DNA from: Aaosphaeria pasadenensis
Taxonomy: Eukaryota; Ascomycota; Dothideomycetes; Pleosporales
Reading direction: 5' to 3'
DNA: 64,000 nt
NCBI GenBank assembly: GCA_022813625.1
Contig: JAKLMB010000043.1
Location: 230,896-294,895 of the forward strand
Shown here: piece after piece, positions 12,070-23,750 of the stretch
Position numbering within the stretch: position 1 is the stretch's first letter
Layout of the letters: each line of letters starts with the position of its first letter
The notes under the pieces: generated by a model
Told to the model about the DNA's origin: nothing
Databases searched by the model: none
What the model saw: only the letters and a program-made list of their open reading frames with translations
Made by a program: the position numbers and the translations under genes

Positions 12070-13192
12070 AATGAAGCGCTATACTATTAATACAACGTGA
12101 AGAATGAATTCATCGACAAAGCGATTAGGAATTACAAATGGGCTAGAATACCATTCAATTATTTCAACGGGGTAAAGTAGCCTTAAAAGAAAAAACTACA
12201 ACATGCTAGCCAACATCGTTATACAATAGAGACAATTGAAGTCACAAAGTCGGATTCAACAGGCCGACATTGTTTTGAGTATTTGGTGTCAGAGCAAGAA
12301 GTCATGTTGCATATCTTGAGACTTGGTTAGGCGGCTGAGGCTTTTCCGTTCCCTTTCGGGTTGACCCCAGATGTGATTTGGCATAGGGTTGTTGTCGCAG
12401 AGCACTTTACCCGGGCGAATGCATCATGCGTGGTCAAATGGGGAACCAAGCACAGGCCAGACCCGACTAAAAGAAGAGAACAAAAATCTCTTTTGCTGCA
12501 TGGAAGTCTGGGGAATGCTTATTTCTAGCTTGCAATAGCAAGCAAGCATTTTCTGGAATGGAATTCGCCCATTCAAGTGCAGGTATACCACGAGGACGCA
12601 ACGCCACCTCCAGGGTTTGCGCAATGTTGTGCATTCGCAAATGCAATCCCCGGTTTCAATGCCATAAGTACGAGATGTAGAGTCAAATAACAAGCAGCCC
12701 CGACTCATGCTATTGTCAGGAGATTTCTCTTTAACGACATGTAAGCCTTTCTCATGACGAGTCTGGAGCTTGCGACACCTTTAGTCCTTATATCCATATC
12801 ATGTAAATACTCGCCGTTGCTCGTTCCTGCTACAACACCCGAACAATATGCCGGCCACTATACAGCCGCTCCTAGCACCCGAGAGGTGCATCATCTAGGA
12901 GATTGACTATCATTCACGGCGGTTTCGACATTGGTTGATAAAGTCACACAACGCCAGAACTGTACAGACTCAAACTGGACGATTCATACAAGGTAAAAGT
13001 CTCGGCTGGGCGACGACTCTTCGTTCCATTGCGAGCGCCATATAATTCCCATTCCTACGCGACGAAATGTTTGTTCCCTGTCCGATACCGGTTGTAGTAG
13101 GAGAGCCCAGTAATACTCGGAATGTTTGGCGTACTTTTGAATCATTTGCTATTAAAACGACGGTCATCATTAAAGTTCCTGTACATTGAAGA
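12070..13192. other. Intergenic region, nothing recognised
   Basis: This holds the 5' side of the esterase gene and the 3' side of the HET gene. The longest frame (12424-12708, minus) has no family resemblance or intron context and is left out. Confidence 0.4.
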
Positions 13193-15243
13193 TTAACCTA
13201 CCCAATCTGTTAAACCGTCTTCATTTCGTTTGGCTTGTGAGGATCCTTCGGGTGGTGTAATAGTGAGCTCGAATTTAGCTGGTCCATGCCCAGGGCTAGG
13301 AATAAACTCTTCATATTCCGGATGTAAACTATCTGTAATATTTCGCCTCGAAGCTTGAACCGGAGCGAAGCACAAATCGTCAAGACCATTGTCCTCATCC
13401 AGCTGGACGGCCCCTATCAGGTGAGATTTTGACTCATTGGCCCAAAGAAAACGCATTGGGTGGACAGACGAATTGCCCGCGATAAATCCGGATTCCGGGC
13501 CACCGTAAGTTGCGGAATAATCTATTTCGTCTTCTAGAAGATTGTTGTCAGAAATGAAGCACTTATCCGTTCTTGCGTGAAGCGTGAGCATCGTCGCGTC
13601 AATTATTCTGATAAACTGCATGGTCAATCGCCCCTTTTTGACATCTGTCGGAGGCCTTAGTTTGAGATGTGGGAAGGATTTACTTCCTGGATGTCTTGCC
13701 CATGTCCATGACGGAAGATTCTCTATACCTTTCATCCCCATTTCGAGATGCGATTTCCGCCATAACAATTGCATGGGCAAGTCAGCAGTCCATAGTCCCA
13801 ACTCATAGCTATCCTGACGGGTTTTAGAGAGCTCATTGGCATAGCCCGAGAGCGCAATTAGACGATCGCTTTCGTAAGTGAGTTCGCATTTGGTATATCT
13901 CTCAATGCTGTACTCCCATGTAGAATAGTCCATCGTTATATAGTTCTGTTTTGGGTCACAATCACGCTGGTCTAGCGTTTGCTCTTTGCATTCCCAGGTG
14001 AGGTTATTGACTAGGCAATTAACAGTGCGCCGTGAAAGACGTGACTCTTGAAATGCCTAGAGATCTATAAGCTTTATGTATGGATCATGAGTGTCTGTTT
14101 TGGTAGTTCTACGAACCCATGCTCGTCCACCAAGAGCGGAATCGTCCGGGCCGTGATGATCCACCCTTTGTTCGGGTTGGCCACGAAAGTAGACAAATCG
14201 TGACGGTTCGCCTTTTGGTGATGCTGTAACTGTATTGGGTCGAACCTTTCCCGGGAGAGGGAACTTCTCTAGCACATCAGCCTTCTCCTCGTCAACTAAG
14301 ACTCGTTTGCCAATGGTGGACATGTCAAGGAAGCATCCTTCAGTCGAATCGCGAGCCCCACACGCGGCGATGCGGAACAGCGATCTTTCGTAAATAAGGC
14401 CCATGCGTTGCGATTCCTCTGCCCAATCCTCCGCACTGTCTTGGATGATGCATAGGCAATCTATCCAAAGGTATCTGGTGCCTAATGCTCGTGTGATTGA
14501 AATTGCTTCCCGAAAGGTTTTGGGTAATTCATGGTCGTATATACCGGCCGACAAACGTGTCTTACTGGCACTATCAAGACACATGGGCTTCTTTTCCGGA
14601 GGACCCCAGCAATGCGAGAGCGCACAATATGGCGATGAGATGTCATTTGTCTCTATGACTCGGACGCGATCGTTGGGCGAGTTGCCTACATCAAGAATTC
14701 GCTTGGCTGGAATGGTATCCGACTTCTCGTCAATGAGTGTCCCAGTCAATGACTTGCGACAGGTCTCGTGCTTCGAGAGGCAACGGTCCAGCCAATTTTC
14801 AATGCAATTCATAGTTTCTGCTCCACCTAGGCGATCTATAGGCTCTTGCGATGAGATACGTGTCCAATCATCATCTCCTTTGGCTGTTTGTATTCAGTAA
14901 TTCCTGTCATATGTTACAACGAATACGTACCTGGGTCAACCCATATATCGATGTGGCAACTCGATGTATGGCCAGGACTATAGAATGCCTCCACCACGAG
15001 CACCGCTATCCGATTATCCCAGGTGGACTTCATAGAGAATGATATCATCATAATGTCCCTCCATGACCACCATGCCAATCGCCTCATTATTTCACAGAGG
15101 TCGCAAGTCAAGGCTGATAAGTTAATCTCGACGCCTTCCTTCGGGGAGTCCAACCACCGGTAGCTGTCGGACGACTTGTCAGCCTTGGTGCACAGCCAGT
15201 CAACAAGATCCTGGCAATCGTCGCATATCGGATTTGTGGACAT
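13193..15243 (-). CDS. HET-domain (heterokaryon incompatibility) protein
   Basis: Three exons, 15243-14931, 14883-14117 and 14056-13193 (about 647 aa). The HET domain is in exon 2: CALSHCWGPP, then LPKTFREAISITRALG, then RYLWIDCLCIIQD and the downstream segment RMGLIYERSLFRIAA. This is the family's conserved block order. Exon 3 begins AFQESRLSRRTV, the usual continuation after GGRAW, which fixes the 14116-14057 intron despite its weak GTTCGT donor. The N-terminus has a CxxC and a CxxC-like pair (CDDC, CDLC), common ahead of HET domains. Such proteins trigger cell death or growth arrest when unlike hyphae fuse, or act in other self/non-self and defence responses. An earlier in-frame ATG at 15423 would add 60 residues with no family support, so I chose 15243. 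Confidence 0.85.
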
Positions 15244-15906
15244 ATTCGAGGTTTGTAGAATAGTAAATATAAGTGACCAGGAGATATGGAGCTGTGTCCA
15301 CCCAGAGTCAGTCGTGATCGTGGTTGCTACGCGACACTCAGCTTGGTAAACCCGAAGGATTCGTTGTTGCTGTTGATGCCTGAAACACGTGGTATGGCAA
15401 GGACCAACTGAGGATTCATACATGCTGGCTGGTCACTGAGATTAATGAAATAGAGATTAATACTTTACTCTATTCTCTACTTACTTTGAGTATGCTGATC
15501 ATGCAACATCGAAAGAAGTCGAGCTAGTCATTGTGTCACAGTCGATCACGTGAGGCGCTTCAACTCCATCCTTGTAAAGTTATAATACGATCCACGTCTC
15601 TTAGTATTTCCTACACGATATCAGTAATTAATACTTGAGAATATGTCTGAAGCTCGGAATGGCGGGGATGGAAGCTTTCGGAACAGCGCTGACGTAGCCT
15701 CATATGCTCTAGTTGGTCAATACCGAAGTGGAAATCTCAAGGCATGAGGAAAGATTTCCAGTTTATAGTCGTAAACAAAACTCCAATTCATGATATATAG
15801 CGGTATCCTCATATAGACTATGCACATGCTCCTACTATAGCAGGGGCGTTCTTCTGATCGTCATCATCATCATCACCACCACCAAAGGGTTCGTCTCGGT
15901 CAACCC
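15244..15906. other. Intergenic region with CAT/CAC microsatellite
   Basis: No gene is seen. At about 15857-15883 there is a short ATC/ACC trinucleotide run, probably within the 3' untranslated region of the following minus-strand oxygenase gene. A TCACGTGA-type E-box lies near 15547, upstream of the HET gene. Confidence 0.4.
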
Positions 15907-17290
15907 TTAGACGGGGAGAACAACCTTCATTCCCATGTACTCTCTTGTGTGCATCAACTTTCCGTCGATGATGGTCTGGTGGACACCGACGCGGTTGTGC
16001 TCGGTATCGGTAGGGTCGGTCGCGGTGGCGATCTGGATCTCGCGCCACTCGCGGTTGGTGGGCGCCTTTGCGCCGGTGGATGTGCGCTTCTTGAACTCCT
16101 TGTAGATGCCCTGCTCCTCGATGCAGCCCTCGCGCTTGATCAATGGGGAATCTAAGAATTCATGTTAGCTAGATTCCGGCTTGTGCGTCTTGTTTGGATA
16201 AGACTTACCATAAGCAGGCGACATGGGCATGTCACCAACGGAGCTGTTGAACAAAACCAGGGAAAGACGCTCCTGGTGCAATTGGTCGACAGGAGGCTTG
16301 AAGACTCGGTGACGGGTAGCCTTGAAGTGACCACCGGAAACAATCTCCAAAGTGTCGCCGATGTTGATGACAAGCGCACCGGGCTTGTAGGGGACGTAGT
16401 ACCACTGCTCGTCGCGGCCCCAGATCTGGAGACACGAGATGGGCACGGAAAACAACTGAGTGGTCAGACCGAAGTCAGTGTGGCCGTGCATGCGTAGACC
16501 CTTTGATGCCTCCTCGGTGGATTTTTGTACGGGTCGGAAAAGAGCGTGGCGGAAGTAGCCCTCGCCGGTAGGGCTTCCGTGGGACTGGACGTTGTCCCAG
16601 AGGTAGTCATCGGGCAACTCGAGAACGCGAGAGAAGAGAGTGAGGAGGCGGCGGTTGACGGACTTTGTGAGGTAGTTGCAGAACTCCTCAATCTCGTCCA
16701 TGAAAGGCTGGAGGCACTTGGGGACACGGTTCTCAACGTCTTGCCAGTCAGGCTTGTACCAGTTAAACTGCTCAATGCCATCAGGTGGGCCACGGTGGCG
16801 CTGTAAAGGAACCAATGTTAGCGTTGCTCTCTGTTATGAAGTCCACATTGTATGCTTACCTTGAAACCGTAAGGGTGCTTGTAACCAGACCACACACCAG
16901 TCTCTGGGCTGAAAAGAAGACGCTCCTTGTCCTCTTCACTGATGTTGTGGTAAAGATATTGTGCGATGGCGAACTGTCTGTGCAACTATTACAGAAGAAA
17001 TCATCAGTTCAATGTCCCTTTCAATGTAAACGCAGTCTGCTCACCTGCTCGAGGCTAATGCCGTAGTTCTCGAGGAAGAGGAAACCATCATCACGAATGG
17101 CTTGCTTAACAGTCTGAACAAGATTCTCGACAACTGCAGGATCTTCCGAATCCAACAAAGACAGATCAATGGACTTGAGCTGTGCAAAGTTGTGAGTCTC
17201 CTTGGTGACCGGCGGGGGGATCCATTCTGGCACGAAGGGCTTGCCAGGAAGGTCCGCAGCAGGAGGGTTGAATGGGGCGGCTGGTGCCAT
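15907..17290 (-). CDS. 2-oxoglutarate/Fe(II)-dependent oxygenase (IPNS-like)
   Basis: Four exons, 17290-17045, 16985-16860, 16800-16209 and 16151-15907 (402 aa). The N-terminal DIOX_N part includes AIRDDGFLFLENYGI. The double-stranded beta-helix domain has the iron ligands HTD (about 231-233, in MHGHTDFG) and His at about 288 (ATRHRVFKPP), and the 2-oxoglutarate-binding Arg-x-Ser at about 302 (RLSLVL). All three metal ligands are present, so the enzyme should be active. The class hydroxylates, desaturates or cyclises small molecules in the cytosol. Relatives include isopenicillin N synthase, gibberellin oxidases and many catabolic or secondary-metabolism enzymes; the substrate cannot be read from sequence. 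It is divergent from the RidA gene, with about 720 bp between the starts. The protein begins Ala/Pro-rich (MAPAAPFNPP), which is common in this fungal group. Confidence 0.9.
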
Positions 17291-18011
17291 GGTGATGTGT
17301 TTTGAAAGTCTAAAATGTATGTATAGGGTATAGTGAAGATATGTGAATGTGGTTGTAGTTATGAATGGAGAAGTGAAGAAGATCTGATAGCACAGATTCC
17401 GAGTTGTTATAAGACTTTACATGTAGGAGACAGAGACATCTACAACGCCTCTGAGAGTCGAGCTCCGCCGCGTGATGGTTCGACCATGGCATGTCTCCGT
17501 TACCCCAATGTCCGGGGGTCCTCGTTGCTCTGGCGCGTCGTCAACACTCTCGCGTGCCCCCGCGTATCCCCTGAGCAGCCGATCGATCTCAATCGGCTCC
17601 ATATCGTTATCTTGGCCATTATGCAGGTTGCGTCCTCCGTGGCAAAACGATAACAATCGGAGGAGCAGACAATATCGGAGGAGCTGCATGATGGCGGAGT
17701 GGCTTGAGTTTTAGCGTGGGAGGAGCTCCTCCCTACCAATGTGGGTACCTGAGTTGCCCACCAGGACCCTGGAGCTCTATGTCCAATGGAGCTCACCATA
17801 CCCACCACATCCACCTTGGGACAATGGATTTTTTGAAATTTTTAGATTCCGATAATCATTGACGTAGTAGTTCCGGCGACGGAACTGGAGAGATAAGAAA
17901 GATGACCTCGGCCCTTTCGTTGTTTTCCACATCCAGCACATTTCCTCCTTCAACACATCAAACACTCTTTCTACACAACTCCAACAAAACACCCACAAAC
18001 CTTCCGCAACA
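17291..18011. promoter_or_regulatory. Shared divergent promoter, oxygenase/RidA
   Basis: This 721-bp region lies between two divergent starts. It contains a perfect 16-bp palindrome GGGAGGAGCTCCTCCC (17718-17733) and an 18-bp inverted repeat with 7-bp arms, AGTTCCG-GCGA-CGGAACT (17869-17886). The latter has a CCG-N4-CGG core about 125 bp before the RidA ATG. CGG inverted repeats are the usual target of Zn2Cys6 regulators. A pyrimidine-rich leader (17940-18011) precedes the RidA start. Binding is inferred, not shown. Confidence 0.45.
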
Positions 18012-18481
18012 ATGTCTCGTCAACTCATCTCCAGCGAGAAGTTCCCCCCCAAGCCTCACAACTGTAAGTGCAAAGAAATACCAACACTTTCAAAAAACCA
18101 CCATGCTAACAAGTTCACCAGGCCCCGCAGTCAAGGTCCCCGGACTCGTCTTCTGCGCCGGACAAACCGCAACTGGCGAGATCAAGCAGGCCACCGTACG
18201 TACCCTACCCACGCAATACAAATCAACAAACACACACATTCTAACAAACACTCCAGCGCAAGGTCCTCCAGAACCTCAAGGAGGTCCTCGAGCTCTCCGG
18301 CTCCTCCCTCGAGCAGGTCGTCAAGTACAACGTCTACCTCGCCGACATGAAGGACTTCGCCGCCATGAACGAGGTCTACATCGACTTCCTCCCCCAGCCC
18401 ATGCCTTCCCGATCTTGCCTCCAGGCCGTCGCTCCCGGTGAGGGAACCGTCATCGAGATTGAGTGCATTGCTCAGGTTTAA
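18012..18481 (+). CDS. RidA/YjgF/UK114-family enamine-imine deaminase
   Basis: Three exons, 18012-18063, 18122-18195 and 18257-18481 (116 aa), somewhat short of the usual 125-130. Features are GLVFCAGQTATG (the conserved Gly/Gln strand), the helix KVLQNLKEVLELSGSSLEQVV and the C-terminal signature. That signature contains PSRSCLQ, with the catalytic Arg that binds the substrate carboxylate, and ends VIEIECIAQV. RidA proteins hydrolyse reactive 2-aminoacrylate and related enamine/imine intermediates to keto acids and ammonia, protecting PLP enzymes. They act as trimers in cytosol or mitochondria. Next to a divergent oxygenase it could instead be a pathway-specific member handling an imine intermediate. 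The start follows a pyrimidine-rich leader, and an AATAAA-like signal follows the stop by about 27 bases. Confidence 0.93.
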
Positions 18482-19204
18482 GCGATTGCCTCAGTGAACT
18501 AAGGGGGGATGGGGAATAAAACTGGCGCAAAGTTTATATTGTTGCTCACAAGATCGATTGGGTTACTTTGCCATTGCGATGGTTACCTGCATGGCTTTGG
18601 TTGGGAAAAGGGTCATTTTATGAAGGGAATGATTGGGCACTGTTCCGCGAGGCGCGGTACGCTTTAGAAATGTTTACATGAAAGAAAAACCTTTAGAGAT
18701 ATCAATGAACCATTTACACAAACCAACAATTTTGAACTTGACATTATTCTTCCCGTGATTCTCATTCGTCTGTGTACATGGAGGACTTTTGTTATGGCAG
18801 TTCACTTAAGAGAAGAAACGGAATTTACTTTGTTCGTTGCAAGATTGTGCTCAGACAGTGACTTAGAGGCATAGCAATGATTGAACAACTTGATGAAGTT
18901 AAGCAACGGAAAACAAATAGGAATGATAATCTCAGCATTAAGCTGATCAGTACTTTACTGTAATGCGAGCAAATACACTATATCTTCCAGGATTAAGCAT
19001 GCACATTGGTGAAATTAACAAAGTTAGCACCTATGCACTGACATACTAGCACGTTAAAAGAAAGGAGGTAACAGTCACCACAACAGTGAACGAACGAGAC
19101 AAGTTTGAATCTTGAAGAATCGAATATTATTTTTTGGAATCGAAGAGAAGTCTATATATCTAATATCCTAAATCATGACCGTGACGTTAAAACCACAACA
19201 CACT
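18482..19204. other. Convergent 3' intergenic region
   Basis: This is AT-rich presumed 3' untranslated sequence of the RidA and aldolase genes, which converge here. I see no gene, repeat or strong hairpin. Confidence 0.4.
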
Positions 19205-20011
19205 CTATGACCTGGCGATCTCGAACTCGGAGATGTACCAGTTCTGAATGGCCTTGGTGTCGCCAGTGATGGCAACGGTATCGTATTTCGACCTCTCAGC
19301 CTTGGCTGCGGAGCCGTTGTTCACCATCCTTCCGAACCACTTTCCGTGCTTCCTGGCAGCCTTCTCGATCTTGTCGATGGCAGCCACGAACTCGGGCTCG
19401 TCACCCCTGGCAGGGACGTATCCCAAGAGAGCCTGAGCGAGATCGTTGGGGCCAATGAAGACGAGGTCGACGCCGGGGACGGCAGCGATGGCATCGACGT
19501 TCTCGACACCGGCGCGGGTCTCGATCTGCACCATGGTGATGATGGTCTCGTTGGCGGACTTCATGTACTCTGGGGGTGTGAGGCCGTGGCCGATGGCAGG
19601 GAAGGCAGAACCCTGGCCGCGGACACCCTGGGGTGGGAACTTGGAGCTCGCGACGACCTGCTCAGCCTCCTCGGCGGTGTTGATCTGAGGGACCATGACG
19701 CCGTGGGCGCCGGTGTCGAGCGCGCGCTTGAGGATGTCGTGTGCTGGGCCGCGAATGCGGATGATGGGGGAGACGCCCAAGGCAGAGATGGCGGCTACAG
19801 AGTTGTGCATTGCGTCGTCGCCGATGTGGCCATGCTCGCAGTCGATGATGATGCCGTCGAGGCCGGTCAGGGCGACGATCTGGGCTTGCCTGACGGATGG
19901 GATGGCAACGAAGGTCATCAAGGGGTACTCATTTGCCCGGAGCTTATTGAGCAGACGGAGGCGAGGGTTGGACACCTCTGTCGTTTGTGCGGTGGTGTAT
20001 GACTTGGACAT
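19205..20011 (-). CDS. HpcH/HpaI-family class II aldolase
   Basis: Single exon of 268 aa. It is a complete HpcH/HpaI TIM barrel: GIIIDCEHGHIGDD with the metal/active-site Glu-His, PIIRIRG with the substrate Arg, GAHGVMVPQINTAEEAE, MVQIETRAGVEN with the metal-binding Glu, and VFIGPNDLAQALG-like with the metal-binding Asp. Members cleave 2-keto-3-deoxy or 4-hydroxy-2-oxo acids to pyruvate and an aldehyde. In fungi this family includes the L-2-keto-3-deoxyrhamnonate aldolase of rhamnose breakdown (LRA4). That is one candidate role, though no other rhamnose-pathway gene is visible nearby. The gene is divergent from a Dal5-type permease with 840 bp between starts, which suggests a coupled uptake-and-cleavage pair. 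Confidence 0.92.
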   Translation of the reverse strand: MSKSYTTAQTTEVSNPRLRLLNKLRANEYPLMTFVAIPSVRQAQIVALTGLDGIIIDCEHGHIGDDAMHNSVAAISALGVSPIIRIRGPAHDILKRALDTGAHGVMVPQINTAEEAEQVVASSKFPPQGVRGQGSAFPAIGHGLTPPEYMKSANETIITMVQIETRAGVENVDAIAAVPGVDLVFIGPNDLAQALLGYVPARGDEPEFVAAIDKIEKAARKHGKWFGRMVNNGSAAKAERSKYDTVAITGDTKAIQNWYISEFEIARS

Positions 20012-20851
20012 TGTGGATAAAGATAAAATGGGGAGGGCGTGGGTTTGACCTGGTGTTGATCGAAGCTCAAATTGATGATTCGAGTTTAAGGGGACTTTGG
20101 CTTGGAAAGTACGGTGAGGTAAATGAGGTTGGAATTGGAGCTGGAACTGGAGATAAGAAAGATTGGGATAAAAGTGCCAGATGAGGCACTCAAGTAGCCA
20201 TACGGCCGATGGCGGAGAAAGCTATCGTGGAGCATAGTTTCTTCATTGCGTGCTCACACATGGCAATGACAATGAGGAGCACCGTCAATCTGGCATGCAA
20301 TGGTATGGGTATGCAATGCAATGTGACGCATTAACCCTTTTCCCTTCTGGGTAGATGAGTACCATAGTAGTCGGTTAGTATTCACATAGCAGTCTAGTCC
20401 TAGTTGTCGTTTCGTAACGAGGTGGACCCTGGAATAAGTGCGGAGTTAGTGCCGACCCACAGGGAGGAGCTCTCTCGAGGCTTTGATTTCGACCGACGCT
20501 GATTCGGCGCCAGAAAGTCGAGACAAGCCACACGACTCGGACTATTCATGTGAATAATCCCAATACCCCAGATTCTAGAGATAAGCGACTAGGCTAGGCT
20601 AACCGCTAAGCTGGGGCACGCTGATATCGCTGGAGCGCTCCTCCCAGTCCTTATCTCGGCATCCAGCTGGGGATGGTGCTGAACAGTGCTCAGAAGAGCA
20701 CAAAAAGGACTCGAAGTTGTAGCAAGAAGTCGATCAGTTGACATCCAGTGTTGCTCGAGTCCTCATCGGTGCTGCGAAACAGTCAAACAGAGCCTTCTCG
20801 TCTTTGGAAAATTTCAACTCATCAGAACGGCCACGACACCCCGACACTGCC
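20012..20851. promoter_or_regulatory. Shared divergent promoter, aldolase/permease
   Basis: This 840-bp region lies between the two starts. It has an inverted repeat TATTCA-TG-TGAATA (20543-20556) and a repeated GCTAG motif near 20590. The 110 bases before the permease ATG are open in frame, but I treat them as leader. Co-regulation is inferred from head-to-head arrangement only. Confidence 0.35.
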
Positions 20852-22431
20852 ATGGATCACGACCTTAAGCAGATGCCTTCGACCGATGTCGAGTTGAATA
20901 AAACCAACACTGACATCAACGGCGAGGTCGTTGTGCGAGACGACAGAATGCCGGACAGCCTTCGAAACCTCAGCCAGGAGGAGATCCAGCAGCTGAACAA
21001 GAAGCTGGTTCGCAAGATCGACATGATCAGTATGTATTGCCATTGTAACATGGTCGATTTCGTCTCATACTAATGTTTTATTTCCTTTGCGCAGTCTTGC
21101 CCATTATCGGTATTCTTTACATTTTGAACTACATCGACCGTCAGAACTTGGCTGCTGCGAAGTTGCAGGGCATCATGCACGATCTGAACATGACCACTCA
21201 GCAATTCGCCACTGCCATATCGATTCTCTTCGTTGGATACTTGCCCTTCCAGATTCCCTCCAACCTCATCATCTCAAGGATCTCTCGTCCTGGAATGTAC
21301 ATTTGCTGCGCCGTCATCATCTGGGGAACCATCTCAGCTTCCACTGCCGCCGTCAAGACATACGGTCAGTTGCTGGCTGTGCGTGCCATTCTCGGTGTCG
21401 CTGAGGCTGTCTTCTTCCCCGGTGCCATCTACTACCTCAGTGCCTGGTACACCAAGGGCGAACTTGGCAAGCGTATCGCCGCTCTCTACATCGCGCAGCA
21501 GTTCGGTAATGCCTTCGGTGGCTTGTTCGCAGCTGGTATCTTCCACTTGGACGGGACGCACGGCATCCGCGCATGGCAATGGCTCTTCATCATCGAGGGA
21601 TGCGCTACTGTCGGTATTGGAAGTGTCTGCGCGTTCTTGATGCCCGAGTTCCCTCATAACTCCAAGATCCTCAGCCCCGTCCAGCGTGAGCTCGCCGTGT
21701 GGCGCATTGAGTCCGAGGCTGGTGCGGCAGAGGGAACTGAGAACGAGGGCACCTGGAAGGGATTCTCCAAGGCTCTGTCCGACCCCAAGCTCTTGATTCT
21801 CATCTTCTGCAACTTGCTCTCCCAAGCGCAGGGTTCTATCGCCAACTACTTCCCCACGCTCGTTGCCTCCCTCGGATACAGCGGAACCACCAGTCTTCTC
21901 CTCACCGCACCCCCTTACGTCCTTGCGGGTATGGTCTACTGGGTTCTCATGTGGTACTCTGACCGCAAGAATACCGCCTACCCGATCATCATCGGCTGCA
22001 TCGCCACGGCATGCGGAATGTACGTCATCCCCATGGCGACTCTCAACGTCGGAGCCCGCTACTTCTCCATGATGATCCTCCCCTTCGCATCGGTCGGACC
22101 CCAGCTCGTCCTCTACAAGACCATCAACTTGCATCTCGCCCGTCCCGTCTCGAAGCGCGCCGCCGCCTCCGCCCTCGTCAATGCCATCGGTGGCACCTCG
22201 AACATCTGGGCTTCGTACCTGTACTTTGCTCCCCCTCAGTTCTACGCCGCGTTCGGAACGCTCATGGGCTGTGCCGTCCTCTTCGCCCTTACCATCACCT
22301 TCTACAAGTGGCTCGTCAACCGCGAGAACAGGCGTCTTGCTTCGGGCGACCCTGACCAGATCGCAAAGGTCGTCAAGGGCGGTGTCACGGAGGAGATGGT
22401 GTCTCTCGGCTGGAGGTACGAGATGTACTAG
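20852..22431 (+). CDS. MFS anion:cation symporter, Dal5/allantoate permease family
   Basis: Two exons, 20852-21029 and 21095-22431 (504 aa), with a 65-bp intron joined A|TC. The cytosolic N-terminus of about 60 residues includes RKIDMIILPIIGILYILNYI, the hallmark entry into TM1 with Asp-Arg (YIDRQNLAAAK) as in Dal5, Tna1, Seo1 and Vht1 permeases. About twelve hydrophobic segments follow, including FQIPSNLII, GVAEAVFFPGAIYYLSAWYTKGE (motif between TM4 and TM5) and WQWLFIIEG. These permeases bring carboxylates such as allantoate, nicotinate, pantothenate, tartrate or sugar acids across the plasma membrane. Divergence from the HpcH/HpaI aldolase suggests an organic acid or deoxy-sugar acid as cargo. 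An in-frame ATG at 20738 would add a weak N-terminus and was not used. Confidence 0.93.
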
Positions 22432-22666
22432 AATGTGTCCTTCGGCATGATTTCATATAATCAAGGCCAATACGACACGGGTATATAATAGGTTTTTTCC
22501 ACTCAGATATGGTGGGCTCTTTCTGCCAGTCAGGGGGGATAGCACTCGGTACTATCAGATTTCCAGTGCGTTGTTTGATTGATTTACTAGATCTGCCGGT
22601 TGCTTGCATTGTTATTTGTACATAGTCGAGTAGAATCGGAGCAATGATAGACTTAGCTATGCTGCG

Positions 22667-22704
22667 CATCATCATCATTATTATCATTATTATTATTATT
22701 ATCA
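22667..22704. repeat. CAT/ATT microsatellite
   Basis: A trinucleotide tract of CAT units grades into ATT units over about 38 bases, about 240 bp past the permease stop codon. Confidence 0.8.
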
Positions 22705-23318
22705 CATTACATTCTTTGTACTCGAACCGAGTCGTACTAATGGAGGGAAGATACTTACCTACTTATCTTATTGTAAAGAGTCAATAATACATTCAATCGT
22801 TTACTTCCCCATATTATCCCCATAACGATACGAGTATGGATCCGATGTAAGCCGGATTTGCTTACCTCGTACCTTTTAACTAGTATTTTAATTGATCAAG
22901 TGCTGGAGACTACAAGTGACTACAGGTAATTATGCATGTACTCGTTACGTAAATGGGCAACGGCTTGAACGGGGACTGTCATGATGAATTATACGCAGAC
23001 AATGTGACTATGTGTACGAATATGTGAGAACGTCCATCGCCGACAAGGGACAGTAACCATGTACTTGGTAGGCATTCTAAGCATCACCAGCGGTAAGTAG
23101 GTTGGTAGTTACACTATATAAGTAAGGCAAGAAATGCATGTGATTATGTAGGATGGATTGAGGCTCTCCCTGCACCTTTAATACCTGTTCTTCCCAACGT
23201 CAATGTGTGAGAAAACCTATCGCCGAAGTGCGGAATATCCTAAACCCACACCCGACCGCCGACAGCCCGGCTTCTGGTCTAAAGTGACATGAACCAGTCA
23301 TGCTTCCCCATCCATCCA

Positions 23319-23360
23319 CTATTCCTTGACTATTCCTTGACTATTCCTTACTATTCCTTA
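23319..23360 (+). repeat. Tandem repeat, CTATTCCTT(GA) x4
   Basis: Two 11-base units (CTATTCCTTGA) are followed by two 10-base units (CTATTCCTTA) in direct tandem, about 400 bp before the C2H2 regulator start. Confidence 0.8.
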
Positions 23361-23750
23361 CCATCTCCATACTACTAGCCAACTACTTCAGACCATCTCC
23401 ATACTAATCCATCGGCTCTAACTCGAACAGCATCCCAGTTCCCTATCCGACAGGAAGATAACACCTTCCCCTCCGTCCAATCATTGTCCTTCCAAAAAGC
23501 CGACTATCTTGATAACGTCCAACTTACTTGCGGGGGGCAACTCTTCGGAAGGTCTGTCGTATCTGGGGTAACTAACAAGTGTGCGTGTGAGCCGCCTCCA
23601 TGCACCAATAACCCCCCCAGTGTGTCCTCTTTCTGTCTCGTCTCCGCGTGCCCAATCCCGATGATGCCAATTCTTCCATCTCTCGCGCAACTCTCTACTT
23701 CCTAAACCATCCCTTCATTGCCTACTTGAGTGGGCGTGTCCTCCTCTACA

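Larger units (their letters stand above)
22432..23750. other. Intergenic region with microsatellite and 11-bp tandem repeat
   Basis: No protein is recognisable. A CAT/ATT microsatellite lies at 22667-22704, in the 3' flank of the permease gene. Four copies of a CTATTCCTT-based 10-11 bp unit occur at 23319-23360, within the leader or promoter of the C2H2 regulator, which is CT-rich from 23340 on. Confidence 0.55.

Noticed and set aside
12424..12708. A 94-codon minus-strand frame between the esterase and HET genes
   Set aside because: Cys-containing, but with no signal peptide, intron or conserved motif.
17902..18011. An upstream ATG and open frame ahead of RidA
   Set aside because: It runs out of frame through the leader and introns and gives a low-complexity Pro/Arg product; the 18012 start gives the RidA fold.
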